A DNA stretch of 64,000 bases from Paenibacillus sp. JQZ6Y-1 (GTDB taxonomy: Bacteria > Bacillota > Bacilli > Paenibacillales > Paenibacillaceae): positions 186,001 to 250,000 of the forward strand of contig NZ_JBFDUZ010000003.1 in NCBI RefSeq assembly GCF_040719145.1, in the 5' to 3' direction. The position numbers and the translations under genes are program-made. The notes beneath the pieces were generated by a model. That model was given only the letters and a program-made list of their open reading frames with translations, did no database searches and was not told the origin of the DNA. The first letter of the stretch is position 1. Every line of letters starts with the position of its first letter. Positions 19,747 through 28,055 of this stretch are shown in pieces.

Positions 19747-19974
19747 ATGAAATCGAACAAAAAACATAACCTGACTGAAGACATTCATTTTTTTACAGCA
19801 GGGCTGTCTGGTAGTCTAATTACCGTATGGCAAGAAGATGCTGCGGGTGTCTATTGTGAAATCGGGCGTGGATATGTTGAAGCTTACACCAACAAGTATG
19901 TGCGTGTGCGTAATTTGCAATCCGGAACGAAAAGCCTGTACAGTCGCGATGTAACGATGTTTCAAACAGACTGA
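19747..19974 (+). CDS. small protein, paralogue of the gene at 25344
   Basis: A 75-residue soluble protein with no signal peptide. I start it at ATG 19747, after AGGAAGGGG. The core LTEDIHFFTAGL...VWQ...Y..V.NLQSGTKSLYSRDVTMF aligns over its length with the 69-residue protein at 25344 (LTTNVHFFAAAL...AWQ...YIALRNELGDLTFYQRNQTIF). The pattern suggests an all-beta fold. No function is recognised. Together the pair brackets the exported-protein cluster. Confidence 0.8.
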   Translation: MKSNKKHNLTEDIHFFTAGLSGSLITVWQEDAAGVYCEIGRGYVEAYTNKYVRVRNLQSGTKSLYSRDVTMFQTD

Positions 19975-20032
19975 GTGAACAACGGACGAATAAGGTAGGG
20001 ATATTCAAGCATACTGCTGATTGAACGACATG

Positions 20033-20073
20033 AACCACTGTTTCCTGCATGAGCGGGGAGCGGTGGTTTTTTT
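20033..20073 (+). terminator. terminator after the small gene at 19747
   Basis: AACCACTGTTTCC and GCGGGGAGCGGTGGTT form an imperfect stem followed by seven T residues. Confidence 0.75.
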
Positions 20074-20193
20074 GTGCATTTCGATGATGGTGTCTGGTCT
20101 ACACTTCTACGCAGGTATCGTGCGTGGAGCATGTTTGCTGTGCGTATTTCCCTTCTTTTATGTGCTGAATTGATGAACAAAAGCTGAAAATGA

Positions 20194-20237
20194 TTTTAGC
20201 TCCTGTTCACGCGTCGTTCATTTCACGCACCTATACT
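20194..20237 (+). promoter_or_regulatory. PhoB/PhoP-like box and -10 of exported gene 1
   Basis: GTTCAC (20205-20210) and GTTCAT (20216-20221) are repeated at 11 bases, with a degenerate third unit TTTTAG at 20194-20199. Exactly 10 bases later comes TATACT (20232-20237). No TTGACA-like -35 is present; the repeats occupy that place. The same design occurs before three paralogues. Confidence 0.8.
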
Positions 20238-20306
20238 TCATCTCAGAGCCGAACCAATCACAAGCGATTCAGCTATAACGGCTCTCACTCAAAGGAGGAA
20301 TTTATA

Positions 20307-20963
20307 ATGAAAACGAAAACTCTGCACATGTTGTCTGGCGTTGCCCTGTCTACTGCTATTCTGGGAGGTACATTCGCTTCGTTCAGCACTGCCAGCGCAG
20401 CGACTCCGGCATCTACCGTCATCCATAAAACAACTGCCGTCACGGCGCAAAACACAACCGCTCAGGCGAAGCCTGCTGCACTGACCGAGGAGCAATGGGC
20501 AGCGCAACAAGCAGCACAAGTGCAAGCACCAGACACGGATGCTCCAACGCCCATGAATAATGAGGCTGCTGCACCTGCTCCACTACCGGATGAGCAATTG
20601 AACCAAAATACTCAACCGGCGCCAGCGCCTACCAAACCTGCTGTCAAAGCAGCATCTATCAATAAAGTGAGTACAGCCAGCGAGCAGGATCTAGTTATTG
20701 GTAAAATCAAAGCGATTACCGGTAACAAAATCACCATCTACCGCTCCAAAGACGAAGATTGGGACAGCCCTTCGTACAACGGAGCAACCGTCACCTATAC
20801 CTTGACTGAATCGACACCAATTACGACCGTCCTGCATGACGAAGACGGCGATGTGATCAAGGAAACCAAACAAAACCTCTCCAATCTAAACGTCGGCGAT
20901 CTGCTTGCTGTCCATCTTGCTTCTGGCAGCCAGAAAGTCATCGAAGTTGAGTTGATGAAATAA
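20307..20963 (+). CDS. exported protein 1 with a C-terminal DUF5666-like domain
   Basis: A 218-residue secreted protein starting at ATG 20307 after AAAGGAGG. The signal peptide (residues 1 to about 31) ends STASAA. A low-complexity linker rich in Ala, Pro, Gln and Thr follows to about residue 125. The C-terminal domain begins VIGKIKAITGNKITIYRS and ends NLNVGDLLAVHLASGSQKVI. This is the repeated beta-strand plan of DUF5666-like, OB-fold-like domains: GxI..I.GN.ITI, a Thr-rich strand, then LxVGDxxAV. No cell-wall anchor or catalytic motif is seen. It is the only one of the four without a long Pro/Gly-rich loop inside the domain. Function unknown; the domain assignment is by pattern. Confidence 0.85.
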   Translation: MKTKTLHMLSGVALSTAILGGTFASFSTASAATPASTVIHKTTAVTAQNTTAQAKPAALTEEQWAAQQAAQVQAPDTDAPTPMNNEAAAPAPLPDEQLNQNTQPAPAPTKPAVKAASINKVSTASEQDLVIGKIKAITGNKITIYRSKDEDWDSPSYNGATVTYTLTESTPITTVLHDEDGDVIKETKQNLSNLNVGDLLAVHLASGSQKVIEVELMK

Positions 20964-21023
20964 TCTCTTCATTTGGCGCAGCTGATCCATTCCTTAATGA
21001 ATATTAAGAACTTATTTATACAA

Positions 21024-21067
21024 CTTCAGACTTTATTCATTGGGAGTTCATATAGCCAGCCTATACT
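21024..21067 (+). promoter_or_regulatory. PhoB/PhoP-like box and -10 of exported gene 2
   Basis: Three units at an 11-base period, CTTCAG (21024-21029), ATTCAT (21035-21040) and GTTCAT (21046-21051), lie 10 bases before TATACT (21062-21067). This is the clearest third repeat in the set. Confidence 0.8.
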
Positions 21068-21129
21068 TTGTAACAGTAAGACAGTCACCTGGCTTACACT
21101 AACCTTAACATTTCGGGAGGAACTCTATA

Positions 21130-21738
21130 ATGAAAGCACTGAAAGTTATATCCGGTATCGCATTATCCGCAGCTCTGCTGGCTGGCACCGCTGCTGCATC
21201 CGTTTCCACTGCTAGCGCAGCTACAACAACCAAGGCAACGACCACCAAATCGACAACAACGAAGTCTAGCACTGCCAAAGCAGCAACCGCTAATACAAAT
21301 GCGATCGTTGCTAAAGTAAAATCAGTAAGCAGCGGCAAGTTAGTTGTCTACAAATCGTCCACTCAACCGGATATTCCAAGCGGTACGGAAGGCTCTACAG
21401 CTCCAAAAGCTGGCGAAGCTCCACCAAGCGGTACAGCGCCTACAGCTCCAGCAGATGGCGTAGCCAAAGCCAATGCAGGCGGTCAACCACCTAGCATGAG
21501 CTTTAGCACTACCGCAACTACACTGACTACAACCAGTGCAACAAGCGTCGTTAGTGTAACCCGTACAGCGAACAGCACCAAAGCAACAGAAACGAAAAAA
21601 TCTCTATCTTCCTTAAAAGCCGGTGACGTTGTCTTCATTACGCTAGCATCGGGTAGTACAACCAAAGTTAGCAAAATCGAAATCATGCCTGCTCAAACAG
21701 CTACCAAAACAACCGCAAAAACAACAAGCAGCAAATAA
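21130..21738 (+). CDS. exported protein 2, DUF5666-like domain with disordered loop
   Basis: A 202-residue secreted protein; CGGGAGG precedes its ATG. The signal peptide ends STASAA near residue 32, followed by a Thr/Lys linker. The beta domain starts IVAKVKSVSSGKLVVYKS, is interrupted by about 55 residues rich in Pro, Ala, Gly and Thr, then resumes SVVSVTRTANSTKATETKKS and closes SSLKAGDVVFITLASGS. The same plan is seen in genes 3 and 4. It ends with a Thr/Lys tail. Function unknown. Confidence 0.85.
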   Translation: MKALKVISGIALSAALLAGTAAASVSTASAATTTKATTTKSTTTKSSTAKAATANTNAIVAKVKSVSSGKLVVYKSSTQPDIPSGTEGSTAPKAGEAPPSGTAPTAPADGVAKANAGGQPPSMSFSTTATTLTTTSATSVVSVTRTANSTKATETKKSLSSLKAGDVVFITLASGSTTKVSKIEIMPAQTATKTTAKTTSSK

Positions 21739-21872
21739 TCATCATTATCTTGCAGCCTCAAGGCTATACCATTGGCAGCAAGAACGTACGGCGTTGGTAC
21801 CACTGCCTGACAGCGTCGCTGCATAGGTATATTCACGATTGCGCATACGTCATATCGCTATTATTTATAAAT

Positions 21873-21914
21873 AAGAACCGCTACCGATTTATTCGTTGGT
21901 AGCGGTTCTTTTTG
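21873..21914 (+). terminator. terminator after exported gene 2
   Basis: AAGAACCGCTACC and GGTAGCGGTTCTT form a perfect 13-bp stem, followed by a T-run. Confidence 0.93.
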
Positions 21915-22084
21915 TGCAATTTCACTGCGTCTAGCTCCTGTTATCCGTCTTACAAACGAAATTCAGCACTCTTTTTAAATTTTTTTATTAAAATTCAATC
22001 TAATGTTCAAAATGTATACAACCCGCATCACTATAGGCTTTATGAAGATGAAATGGTGTTGTCAAAGAGCGAATATGAGAGATT

Positions 22085-22128
22085 TTTAAGCTTTTGTTCA
22101 TATAGAGTTCATATAGCCTGGGTACACT
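22085..22128 (+). promoter_or_regulatory. PhoB/PhoP-like box and -10 of exported gene 3
   Basis: Two identical units GTTCATATAG start at 22096 and 22107 (11-base period), with a weak third unit TTTAAG at 22085. TACACT lies 10 bases downstream at 22123-22128. Confidence 0.8.
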
Positions 22129-22186
22129 GCGTTGGAACATATTTTTAAACATCATGTTCAGCAATATTAAGGAGGAATGAACAATT

Positions 22187-23056
22187 ATGAAGACAACTTG
22201 GAAAGTACTCTCCGCATCGGCATTCTCAGCAGTATTGCTCGCTGGCACAGTCTCTACAACATTCGTATCCGCAGCTTCCAATGAACAAAGCAGTAATGGT
22301 AGCAACGGACGTGCAGCTCAAGTACAACAAGCTCCGGCAGGCTTTGGCCCCGGATCTCAACAGCAAAATCAAACGCAGGCGAAAAGCTCGTCTTCTAATA
22401 GCGCAACAGCACCAACTGGTGAGCTTCCTGCTCCTCCACCAGCACCAGCAAACGGCGAAGCACCAACGCCACCAGCACCACCGGCATTGCCAGATGGAGC
22501 AGCACATGAAAATCGTGTAGATGGTCACATCACAAAAATCAGTGGCAGTTCGATTACCGTAGAACGACCAACGCCACCGACACCACCAACTCCACCGGTG
22601 AATGCGGACCAATCGACCAAAGCTACAAAAACAGACAAATCGGTGAAAACAAGCAAAACGTCTAACCGTTCGACCTCTGTTCAACGTGATACGTATGGAC
22701 AGAATAAACCCGCCCAACCATTGCCTTCTGTAGGTAAAGACACGTATGGCGGCAGTTCAACCGTAACTGTAACCGACTCGACGTATATTGTAAAAGTAAG
22801 TGGCGATCCGAAATCTGGCATCACCGAAACGAAACTGTCCTTGTCCGATCTGAATGTGGGTGATCATATCGCCGTCGTTCTGGCAAGTGACAGCAAAAAA
22901 GCTACTCGCATCGAAGTACGCGAAGAGCCGAAAGCACCAGCAAATGGTGAAGCGCCTCCTGCACCGCCAGTTCCGGGTAAAGATGCTCCAACTCCACCGG
23001 ATGCTCCACCAGCACCACCGGTAGCAACAAATGAATCCACTTCTTCGGAATCTTAA
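22187..23056 (+). CDS. exported protein 3, DUF5666-like domain with Pro-rich loop
   Basis: A 289-residue secreted protein with AAGGAGG upstream. The signal peptide ends VSAAS near residue 30. A Gln/Ser/Pro linker is followed by VDGHITKISGSSITVERP, then a long insert (PPTPPTPP, a Lys/Thr/Ser stretch, and two copies of a RDTYG/KDTYG motif). The domain resumes STVTVTDSTYIVKVSGDPKS and closes SDLNVGDHIAVVLASDSKK. The tail is again Pro-rich (APPAPPVPG, APPAPPV). The proline tracts resemble wall-spanning segments, but no LPxTG sorting motif is present. Confidence 0.85.
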   Translation: MKTTWKVLSASAFSAVLLAGTVSTTFVSAASNEQSSNGSNGRAAQVQQAPAGFGPGSQQQNQTQAKSSSSNSATAPTGELPAPPPAPANGEAPTPPAPPALPDGAAHENRVDGHITKISGSSITVERPTPPTPPTPPVNADQSTKATKTDKSVKTSKTSNRSTSVQRDTYGQNKPAQPLPSVGKDTYGGSSTVTVTDSTYIVKVSGDPKSGITETKLSLSDLNVGDHIAVVLASDSKKATRIEVREEPKAPANGEAPPAPPVPGKDAPTPPDAPPAPPVATNESTSSES

Positions 23057-23123
23057 TTCCTTCGGGTCTGCATCAGCTTGTACAGGTGAATGCAGCTAGA
23101 ATATAGCTAGCGTGATCGACAAC

Positions 23124-23166
23124 AAAGAACCCGTATCTCTGAGTTATAGAGATACGGGTTCTTTTC
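23124..23166 (+). terminator. terminator after exported gene 3
   Basis: AAGAACCCGTATCTCT and AGAGATACGGGTTCTTTT form a perfect long stem around GAGTTAT. Confidence 0.95.
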
Positions 23167-23354
23167 TATTCCTATTTTGTGATCTTCTATTGGTCATTGC
23201 TATCCTGCTCTATCTTCGTTCGTATCCTTGCTTAGAACATGCTTCTCGGCTTAGAACGCGCTTCTCGGTCATCAAGTACGTTGGTTGCTGTTAACCGTAG
23301 TAGATGCGGAAAAGAAAGATCAACGAGGATCAATGAATCGCCAGCCCAGTTTAC

Positions 23355-24182
23355 TTAACCTGCCGACGTTGTGGATGCACTGCTGTCGGTGGCAGAGTCA
23401 GAATTGCTGCTGTCAGCGGATGCTCCGCCTTCGTTGCCTTGCGGTGCTCCACCAGCGCCGCCACGGCCACCCATACCGCCGCCTTGCATGCCTCCACCCA
23501 TACCAGCAGATAACTGGATCTTGTCGGCTGCGGAAGAATCGCTGGCGTTCAGCCATACGCTGATGATGTCGCCTTCTTTCAGATCAGAAACGGATTTGGT
23601 TGTCGTGCTCATCTCATTGTTCTCCATCGTCGTGGCGGAGATTTCCGTACTGTCGGAGACAGTAATGGTGATTGTTTCGTCAGAGAACATATTTTGTCCG
23701 CCACCTTGTCCCTGTGCATTACCGCCACTACTCTGCGAAGTCGATGTAGACGAAGTTTCACTGGATTGTCCGGCTGGTGCTTGCGTGCCTTCATTCGGTG
23801 GAGCGGTTGGCGTCTCGCCATTCGGTACAGCAGGTGGCGTCTGACCCCCATCAGCTGGGGAAGCGCCGCCGTCGCCCGGTTGTCCTTGCGGCGGTGTACC
23901 GCCTCCTCCACCACCCATCGCGGATGGATCCATATTGGATTTGTACAATGTGATCGTATTGCCGTCTACCGATTTGATTTTACCAAATAGATCGGCTGCT
24001 TGTTGATTCTGCATACTGTCTGTTGATGCAGCAGTATGATCGGCTGCGGATGAGCCGTCGGTTGTTGATGTGCTTGTTGCTGTCGTTGCCGCGCTGGTTG
24101 CTGCTGTATTCGTACCGGTGCTGCATCCTGCCAGCATCGCGATTGCCATTGTTGTACCTAAAACGATGGTCCATTTCTTCAT
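23355..24182 (-). CDS. exported protein 4 (lipoprotein), DUF5666-like domain with Gly/Pro-rich loop
   Basis: A 275-residue protein, convergent with gene 3. The lipobox is AMLAGC (Cys at about 20), so it should be lipidated and membrane-anchored outside the cell. After a Thr/Ser linker the domain begins LFGKIKSVDGNTITLYKS. It is interrupted by about 85 residues rich in Gly, Pro, Gln and Ser, then continues ETITITVSDSTEISATT and closes SDLKEGDIISVWLNASDSS. The C terminus is a second Gly/Met-rich run (GMGGGMQGGGMGGRGG). It is a paralogue of the three genes on the plus strand, with the same promoter design on the opposite strand. Confidence 0.85.
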   Translation of the reverse strand: MKKWTIVLGTTMAIAMLAGCSTGTNTAATSAATTATSTSTTDGSSAADHTAASTDSMQNQQAADLFGKIKSVDGNTITLYKSNMDPSAMGGGGGGTPPQGQPGDGGASPADGGQTPPAVPNGETPTAPPNEGTQAPAGQSSETSSTSTSQSSGGNAQGQGGGQNMFSDETITITVSDSTEISATTMENNEMSTTTKSVSDLKEGDIISVWLNASDSSAADKIQLSAGMGGGMQGGGMGGRGGAGGAPQGNEGGASADSSNSDSATDSSASTTSAG

Positions 24183-24244
24183 GTTCGTTGCCTCCTTGTG
24201 TTGTAGCCGCTGCTGTCATCCAAGTTGTATTCGGCTATAAAGGC

Positions 24245-24288
24245 ATTGTAGAAAAGGCTTGTGAACTGCGCGTGAACACTTTCTAAAA
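24245..24288 (-). promoter_or_regulatory. PhoB/PhoP-like box and -10 of exported gene 4
   Basis: On the minus strand GTTCAC (24272-24277) and GTTCAC (24261-24266) are 11 bases apart, with a weak TTTTAG at 24283-24288. They end 10 bases before TACAAT (24245-24250). Confidence 0.8.
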
Positions 24289-24406
24289 AAATTTTAAGGT
24301 AATTTATGATATGATAAACGGAAATATTGTTTATTATTTCAGTATGATTTTCACATCACAGGTTGAGCCTGTACATCCCCGTATTGTATGCAGAGGAGGA
24401 ATCCCC

Positions 24407-25129
24407 ATGACACAGCGTATGATTGCTATCAGCGATATTCACGGTGAGGTTGACCTGCTGAACCAACTGCTTGAACTAACGGAATATGATCCTGCACAGG
24501 ATCAGCTTATTTTGCTCGGTGATTATGTCGATCGGGGCAGTGATGCACGCGAGACGTTGGAGCGCGTGATAGAATTGGTGGATCAGGGCGCGGTTGCCCT
24601 ACTTGGTAATCATGAGGATCTGATGCTAACGGCGCTGACCAGCGGACGCGAAGCGGATTGGAATCGCTGGCTGAAAGTGAATGGCGGACTGGCTACGCTG
24701 CAAAGCTATGGGTTTACCCGCGAGCAGCTCATTACGCTGTCTGGTGAAGATTTTCATTTGCCGGATCTGCATAATGATGTGCTGGATCGACATCTGGCGT
24801 TTATCCGTACCCTACGACTGTATTATGAGACGCCCCATTATATTTGTGTGCATGCTGGCATTGAACCCGGCAAAAGACCAGAGGAATGCTCTAGACGCGA
24901 GCTGATCTGGATTCGCGAAGCGTTTCATAACGGATATGATGGTGACAAATTCATCGTATTCGGTCATACGCCCACGTTTTATCTATATCATGACAATAGC
25001 AATTTCGAGATTTATTACGGCACGAACCGGATTATTGGCATCGACGGCGGCGCGGTATATGGCGGTCAACTCAATGCGCTTGATCTGACCAACGGCACAG
25101 CGTATTCGGTGCGCAAAGTACAGGCATAA
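24407..25129 (+). CDS. metallophosphoesterase (PrpE/ApaH-like protein phosphatase family)
   Basis: A 240-residue calcineurin-like phosphoesterase. All the dinuclear-metal motifs are visible: ISDIHGEVD (GDxHG type), LLGDYVDRGSD (GDxxDRG), LLGNHEDLM (GNHE), a later VHAGI and FGHTPTF. These match bacterial PPP-type Ser/Thr phosphatases or diadenosine tetraphosphatases; the exact substrate cannot be told. The ATG at 24407 has AGGAGG. It is divergent from the lipoprotein gene; its own promoter region lacks the GTTCAY repeats. Confidence 0.92.
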   Translation: MTQRMIAISDIHGEVDLLNQLLELTEYDPAQDQLILLGDYVDRGSDARETLERVIELVDQGAVALLGNHEDLMLTALTSGREADWNRWLKVNGGLATLQSYGFTREQLITLSGEDFHLPDLHNDVLDRHLAFIRTLRLYYETPHYICVHAGIEPGKRPEECSRRELIWIREAFHNGYDGDKFIVFGHTPTFYLYHDNSNFEIYYGTNRIIGIDGGAVYGGQLNALDLTNGTAYSVRKVQA

Positions 25130-25343
25130 AGCTTATTGTGCAACACCTCGGTTTGCACGGCTCCTATAGTAAATATGTATCCGTTTCGTGACGAATAGCC
25201 AGAATATTTGTCATAGGGGGATATAGCTTTTACAATAGATGATAGGGCTGTTATCTAACAATGATAATAGCTACCGGCAAACCGAGAGATGCTGCTACTT
25301 TTCCTTTTCTATTGGTTACCGATGAACAAACTAGGAGGCGCCC

Positions 25344-25553
25344 ATGAACGAAAGCACAGAACGCAAATTAACCACCAATGTCCATTTCTTCGCCGCCGCC
25401 CTGTTTCAGGAACGGATCTACGCCTGGCAGCCCGGCTTTAGTGTAGAGCATGGTGTGATCGAGCGAATCGGCAGTGATTACATAGCACTGAGAAATGAAC
25501 TGGGAGACTTAACCTTTTATCAGCGTAACCAGACAATCTTTGTCAACAAGTAA
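25344..25553 (+). CDS. small protein, paralogue of the gene at 19747
   Basis: A 69-residue soluble protein with AGGAGG before its ATG. It shares the LTxxxHFFxAxL...W...I..xY...RN...G...FY.R..TxF pattern with the 75-residue product at 19747. It has no signal peptide and no Cys. Function unknown. Confidence 0.82.
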   Translation: MNESTERKLTTNVHFFAAALFQERIYAWQPGFSVEHGVIERIGSDYIALRNELGDLTFYQRNQTIFVNK

Positions 25554-25810
25554 GTCTGCCACCAACAGCACGATGGGGTGCTGACGGCTGGCGGATTTTC
25601 AGTTTGTACATAATGGATTATCTAGTCTATGATCAGCATCGACATTCGCCTATGAGCATCTAAGCTACAAATAAAATATCAGCACAAAAAAGCACCTGCT
25701 CTACAGAATGAACGTCTGTAGGCAGGTGCTTTGTACGTACTATGTGCTTTTCGCAATTCCAACATACTCCGAGTATTGTTATACCAGCGCACGGATTATG
25801 CGCCATACAC

Positions 25811-26173
25811 TCAATCCTCGCAAGGCTGAGCCAATACTTCGTCCTCTTGGCGCGTGCGGAACGACGAACCGCAACCACAAGTCGCAATTGCATTCGGATT
25901 ATGAATGGTGAAACCGCCAGATAGACCGGATTCTTCAAAATCGATCTCCAGACCGTTCAGAAACTTGAGGTCTTCCTTATCGACAACTACCTTCATATCC
26001 TGAATCGTCATATATATATCCTGTTCGGATTCCTCGCTGTCAAAGCCCATCGCATACGAAAATCCGCTGCATCCGCCGGCATTGACGCCTACGCGAACAA
26101 ACAGGCCGGGAATGTCCTGGTCAGCCATGATTTCCTTCATGCGTGTTGCTGCTGCATCACTGATTATAATCAT
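25811..26173 (-). CDS. HesB/IscA/ErpA-family Fe-S cluster carrier
   Basis: A 120-residue A-type carrier that receives and delivers Fe-S clusters. The three ligand cysteines of the family are in AGGCSGFSY and ATCGCGSSF. I start it at ATG 26173, where MIIISDAAATRMKEIM matches the family opening and a GGAGGG lies upstream. B. subtilis YutM is the likely counterpart. It neighbours mqnE (a radical SAM Fe-S enzyme), a NifU-type protein and YuzB. The C-terminal extension RQEDEVLAQPCED adds a fourth Cys. Confidence 0.93.
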   Translation of the reverse strand: MIIISDAAATRMKEIMADQDIPGLFVRVGVNAGGCSGFSYAMGFDSEESEQDIYMTIQDMKVVVDKEDLKFLNGLEIDFEESGLSGGFTIHNPNAIATCGCGSSFRTRQEDEVLAQPCED

Positions 26174-26624
26174 CTGTATTCCCTCCTTTTCCCTTTCCAT
26201 TATACTCCTCCGCAGAGAGGGTCTCAAGGCATATTCCTGTATGAAAATACCCCATTTTTTAAGCATTTGTGTTGCCCGTGTCCCAGTAGAGGTTTATAAT
26301 GGATAAGTGAACGCTGACATCAAATGTCGAATTTTCGTCATAAACAATTCTCTTTTTAGCCTTATTTTTCGTTGTACCTTTTTTCACAAATATAGTCTTT
26401 TGCTGATGACTTCTTATGTATATTATTGTATATTGGATAATGGACATTATTTTAAATCTGAACTATCGATGTCGAATGCTGGCATCAATCGCAGATGAAA
26501 TGATGAGCGATATACTTCTACTATTATTCAATAGTGCCAAATTGGTGTAAGACAGGACAAGGGGAGTCTTACCGGATGATGACACCAGAGACAGAAGCGT
26601 CAAGGAGAACAGGAGGAATCTAGC
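26174..26624. other. intergenic region before mqnE
   Basis: About 450 AT-rich bases containing the divergent promoters of the IscA-type gene and mqnE. A short theme GATGTCGAATGCTGGCATC (26468-26486) partly repeats CTGACATCAAATGTCGAATT (26313-26332). No gene was seen. Confidence 0.45.
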
Positions 26625-27731
26625 ATGTCCACCATTATTACACCGCATACGGATACTCGCATGGCGGAGATCATTCACAAAGTACGCACCGGTGAGCGTT
26701 TAACGCTTGAAGATGGCGTCTATTTATATGAAAGTGACGATATTTTGACCATCGGGCAGCTGGCGAATGAAGCCAACCAGCGCAAAAATGGCAATAAAGT
26801 TTACTTTATCGAAAATATGAGCCTGTACTTTACCAATGTGTGCGAAGCACATTGCGCATTTTGTAACTTCCGTAAGGATGAAGGGGAAGAAGGCTCGTAT
26901 ACGCTGAGCGGCCAAGAAATGGTCGATTATGTGAAGCAGCATATTCATCCGGGCATCCGTGAGTTCCATATTGTCGGCGGTCACAACAACAATGTACCGT
27001 TCCAATATTATGTAGATTCCCTTCAAGCCCTGAATGAAGCATTCCCAGAAGTTACGCTCAAAGCCTATACAGCGGCAGAGATCGATTTCTTCACTCGGAT
27101 CAGCGGCTTGAATATACGCGAAGTGCTGATCAAACTGCGCGAAGCAGGTCTGCAATCGCTGACCGGTGGCGGTGCCGAGATTCTGTCTGACGAGTATCGC
27201 AAAAAAATGCGCGTCGACAAAGCCAATGTAGACCGTTATCTGGAGGTTCACCGTACGGCGCATGAGCTGGGAATGCGTACGCATACCACAATGCTGTACG
27301 GCTCCATTGAAAGCTACGAAGATCGTGTACAGCATATGATTCATATCCGTGAGCTTCAAGACGAAACCAACGGATTCCAAGTATTCATTCCGCTGTCTAT
27401 GCAGCCAAAAAGCAAAAACGCAAGCATCATGCGCCGCAACTCCGCGTATGAAGATCTCAAAACGATTGCGATCAGCCGTCTAATGCTGGACAATATCGAT
27501 CACATCAAAGCATATTTCATTAACATCGGTACCCAGCTGACGCAGATGGCACTGGCATTCGGTGCATCTGACGTACACGGCACTATCCTCAAAGAACGTA
27601 TTAGTCACGCAGCCGGCGCTCTGACACCGGAAGGGCTGACACGTAAGGAATTGGTATGGCTTGTCAAAGGTGCAGGCCGCATTCCGGTTGAGCGGGATAC
27701 CTTCTATAACGAAATCAAAGTGTACGACTGA
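26625..27731 (+). CDS. mqnE: aminofutalosine synthase
   Basis: A 368-residue radical SAM enzyme of the futalosine menaquinone pathway; it joins the MqnA product to the adenosyl radical to give aminofutalosine. The cluster motif CEAHCAFC (CxxxCxxC) is near residue 75, followed by FHIVGGHNN and GGGAEILSDE, both family features. The start at 26625 follows GGAGGAATC. The terminal SPASM-like segment is absent, as expected. Menaquinone from this pathway would serve ndh, sdh and the heme-copper oxidase in the same genome. The other mqn genes are not in the window. Confidence 0.95.
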   Translation: MSTIITPHTDTRMAEIIHKVRTGERLTLEDGVYLYESDDILTIGQLANEANQRKNGNKVYFIENMSLYFTNVCEAHCAFCNFRKDEGEEGSYTLSGQEMVDYVKQHIHPGIREFHIVGGHNNNVPFQYYVDSLQALNEAFPEVTLKAYTAAEIDFFTRISGLNIREVLIKLREAGLQSLTGGGAEILSDEYRKKMRVDKANVDRYLEVHRTAHELGMRTHTTMLYGSIESYEDRVQHMIHIRELQDETNGFQVFIPLSMQPKSKNASIMRRNSAYEDLKTIAISRLMLDNIDHIKAYFINIGTQLTQMALAFGASDVHGTILKERISHAAGALTPEGLTRKELVWLVKGAGRIPVERDTFYNEIKVYD

Positions 27732-27748
27732 GCATATGACATAGGATC

Positions 27749-27773
27749 ACGCGCGGCATGACCGCGCGTTTGC
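27749..27773 (+). terminator. mqnE terminator
   Basis: A perfect ACGCGCGG / CCGCGCGT stem around CATGA; the T-run is short (TTTG). Confidence 0.7.
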
Positions 27774-28055
27774 TCCTTCATTCGCTTCACGCTCCACATT
27801 TCAACCTATATCGGGCTTTACTTTTGTGAACTGCATGCCTACATGTACGCTCATCAAGTAAAGCCTGTTTATACGCCTGCCGTCGTACATACCTACGGCG
27901 CTAAGTCAGGCCAATCGGCTTCACCCGGTTTCTTCTATCCTCAATCGTGCCGGATGATGCCTGTACACATCATGATCATTTCCATCTATATCATTGCTAT
28001 TCGGGAATCCACTGTATTCCCTATCCATCACACTGCATATAAGGGAGAAGATACT
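27774..28055 (+). other. region between mqnE and the YutJ-like gene
   Basis: About 280 bases. The frame is open upstream of 28056, but composition and the ribosome site point to 28056 as the start, so I treat this as a leader. Confidence 0.4.

Noticed and set aside
22226-22717. Trp/Cys/Arg-rich frame opposite exported gene 3
   Set aside because: An artefact of the proline-rich codons on the plus strand.
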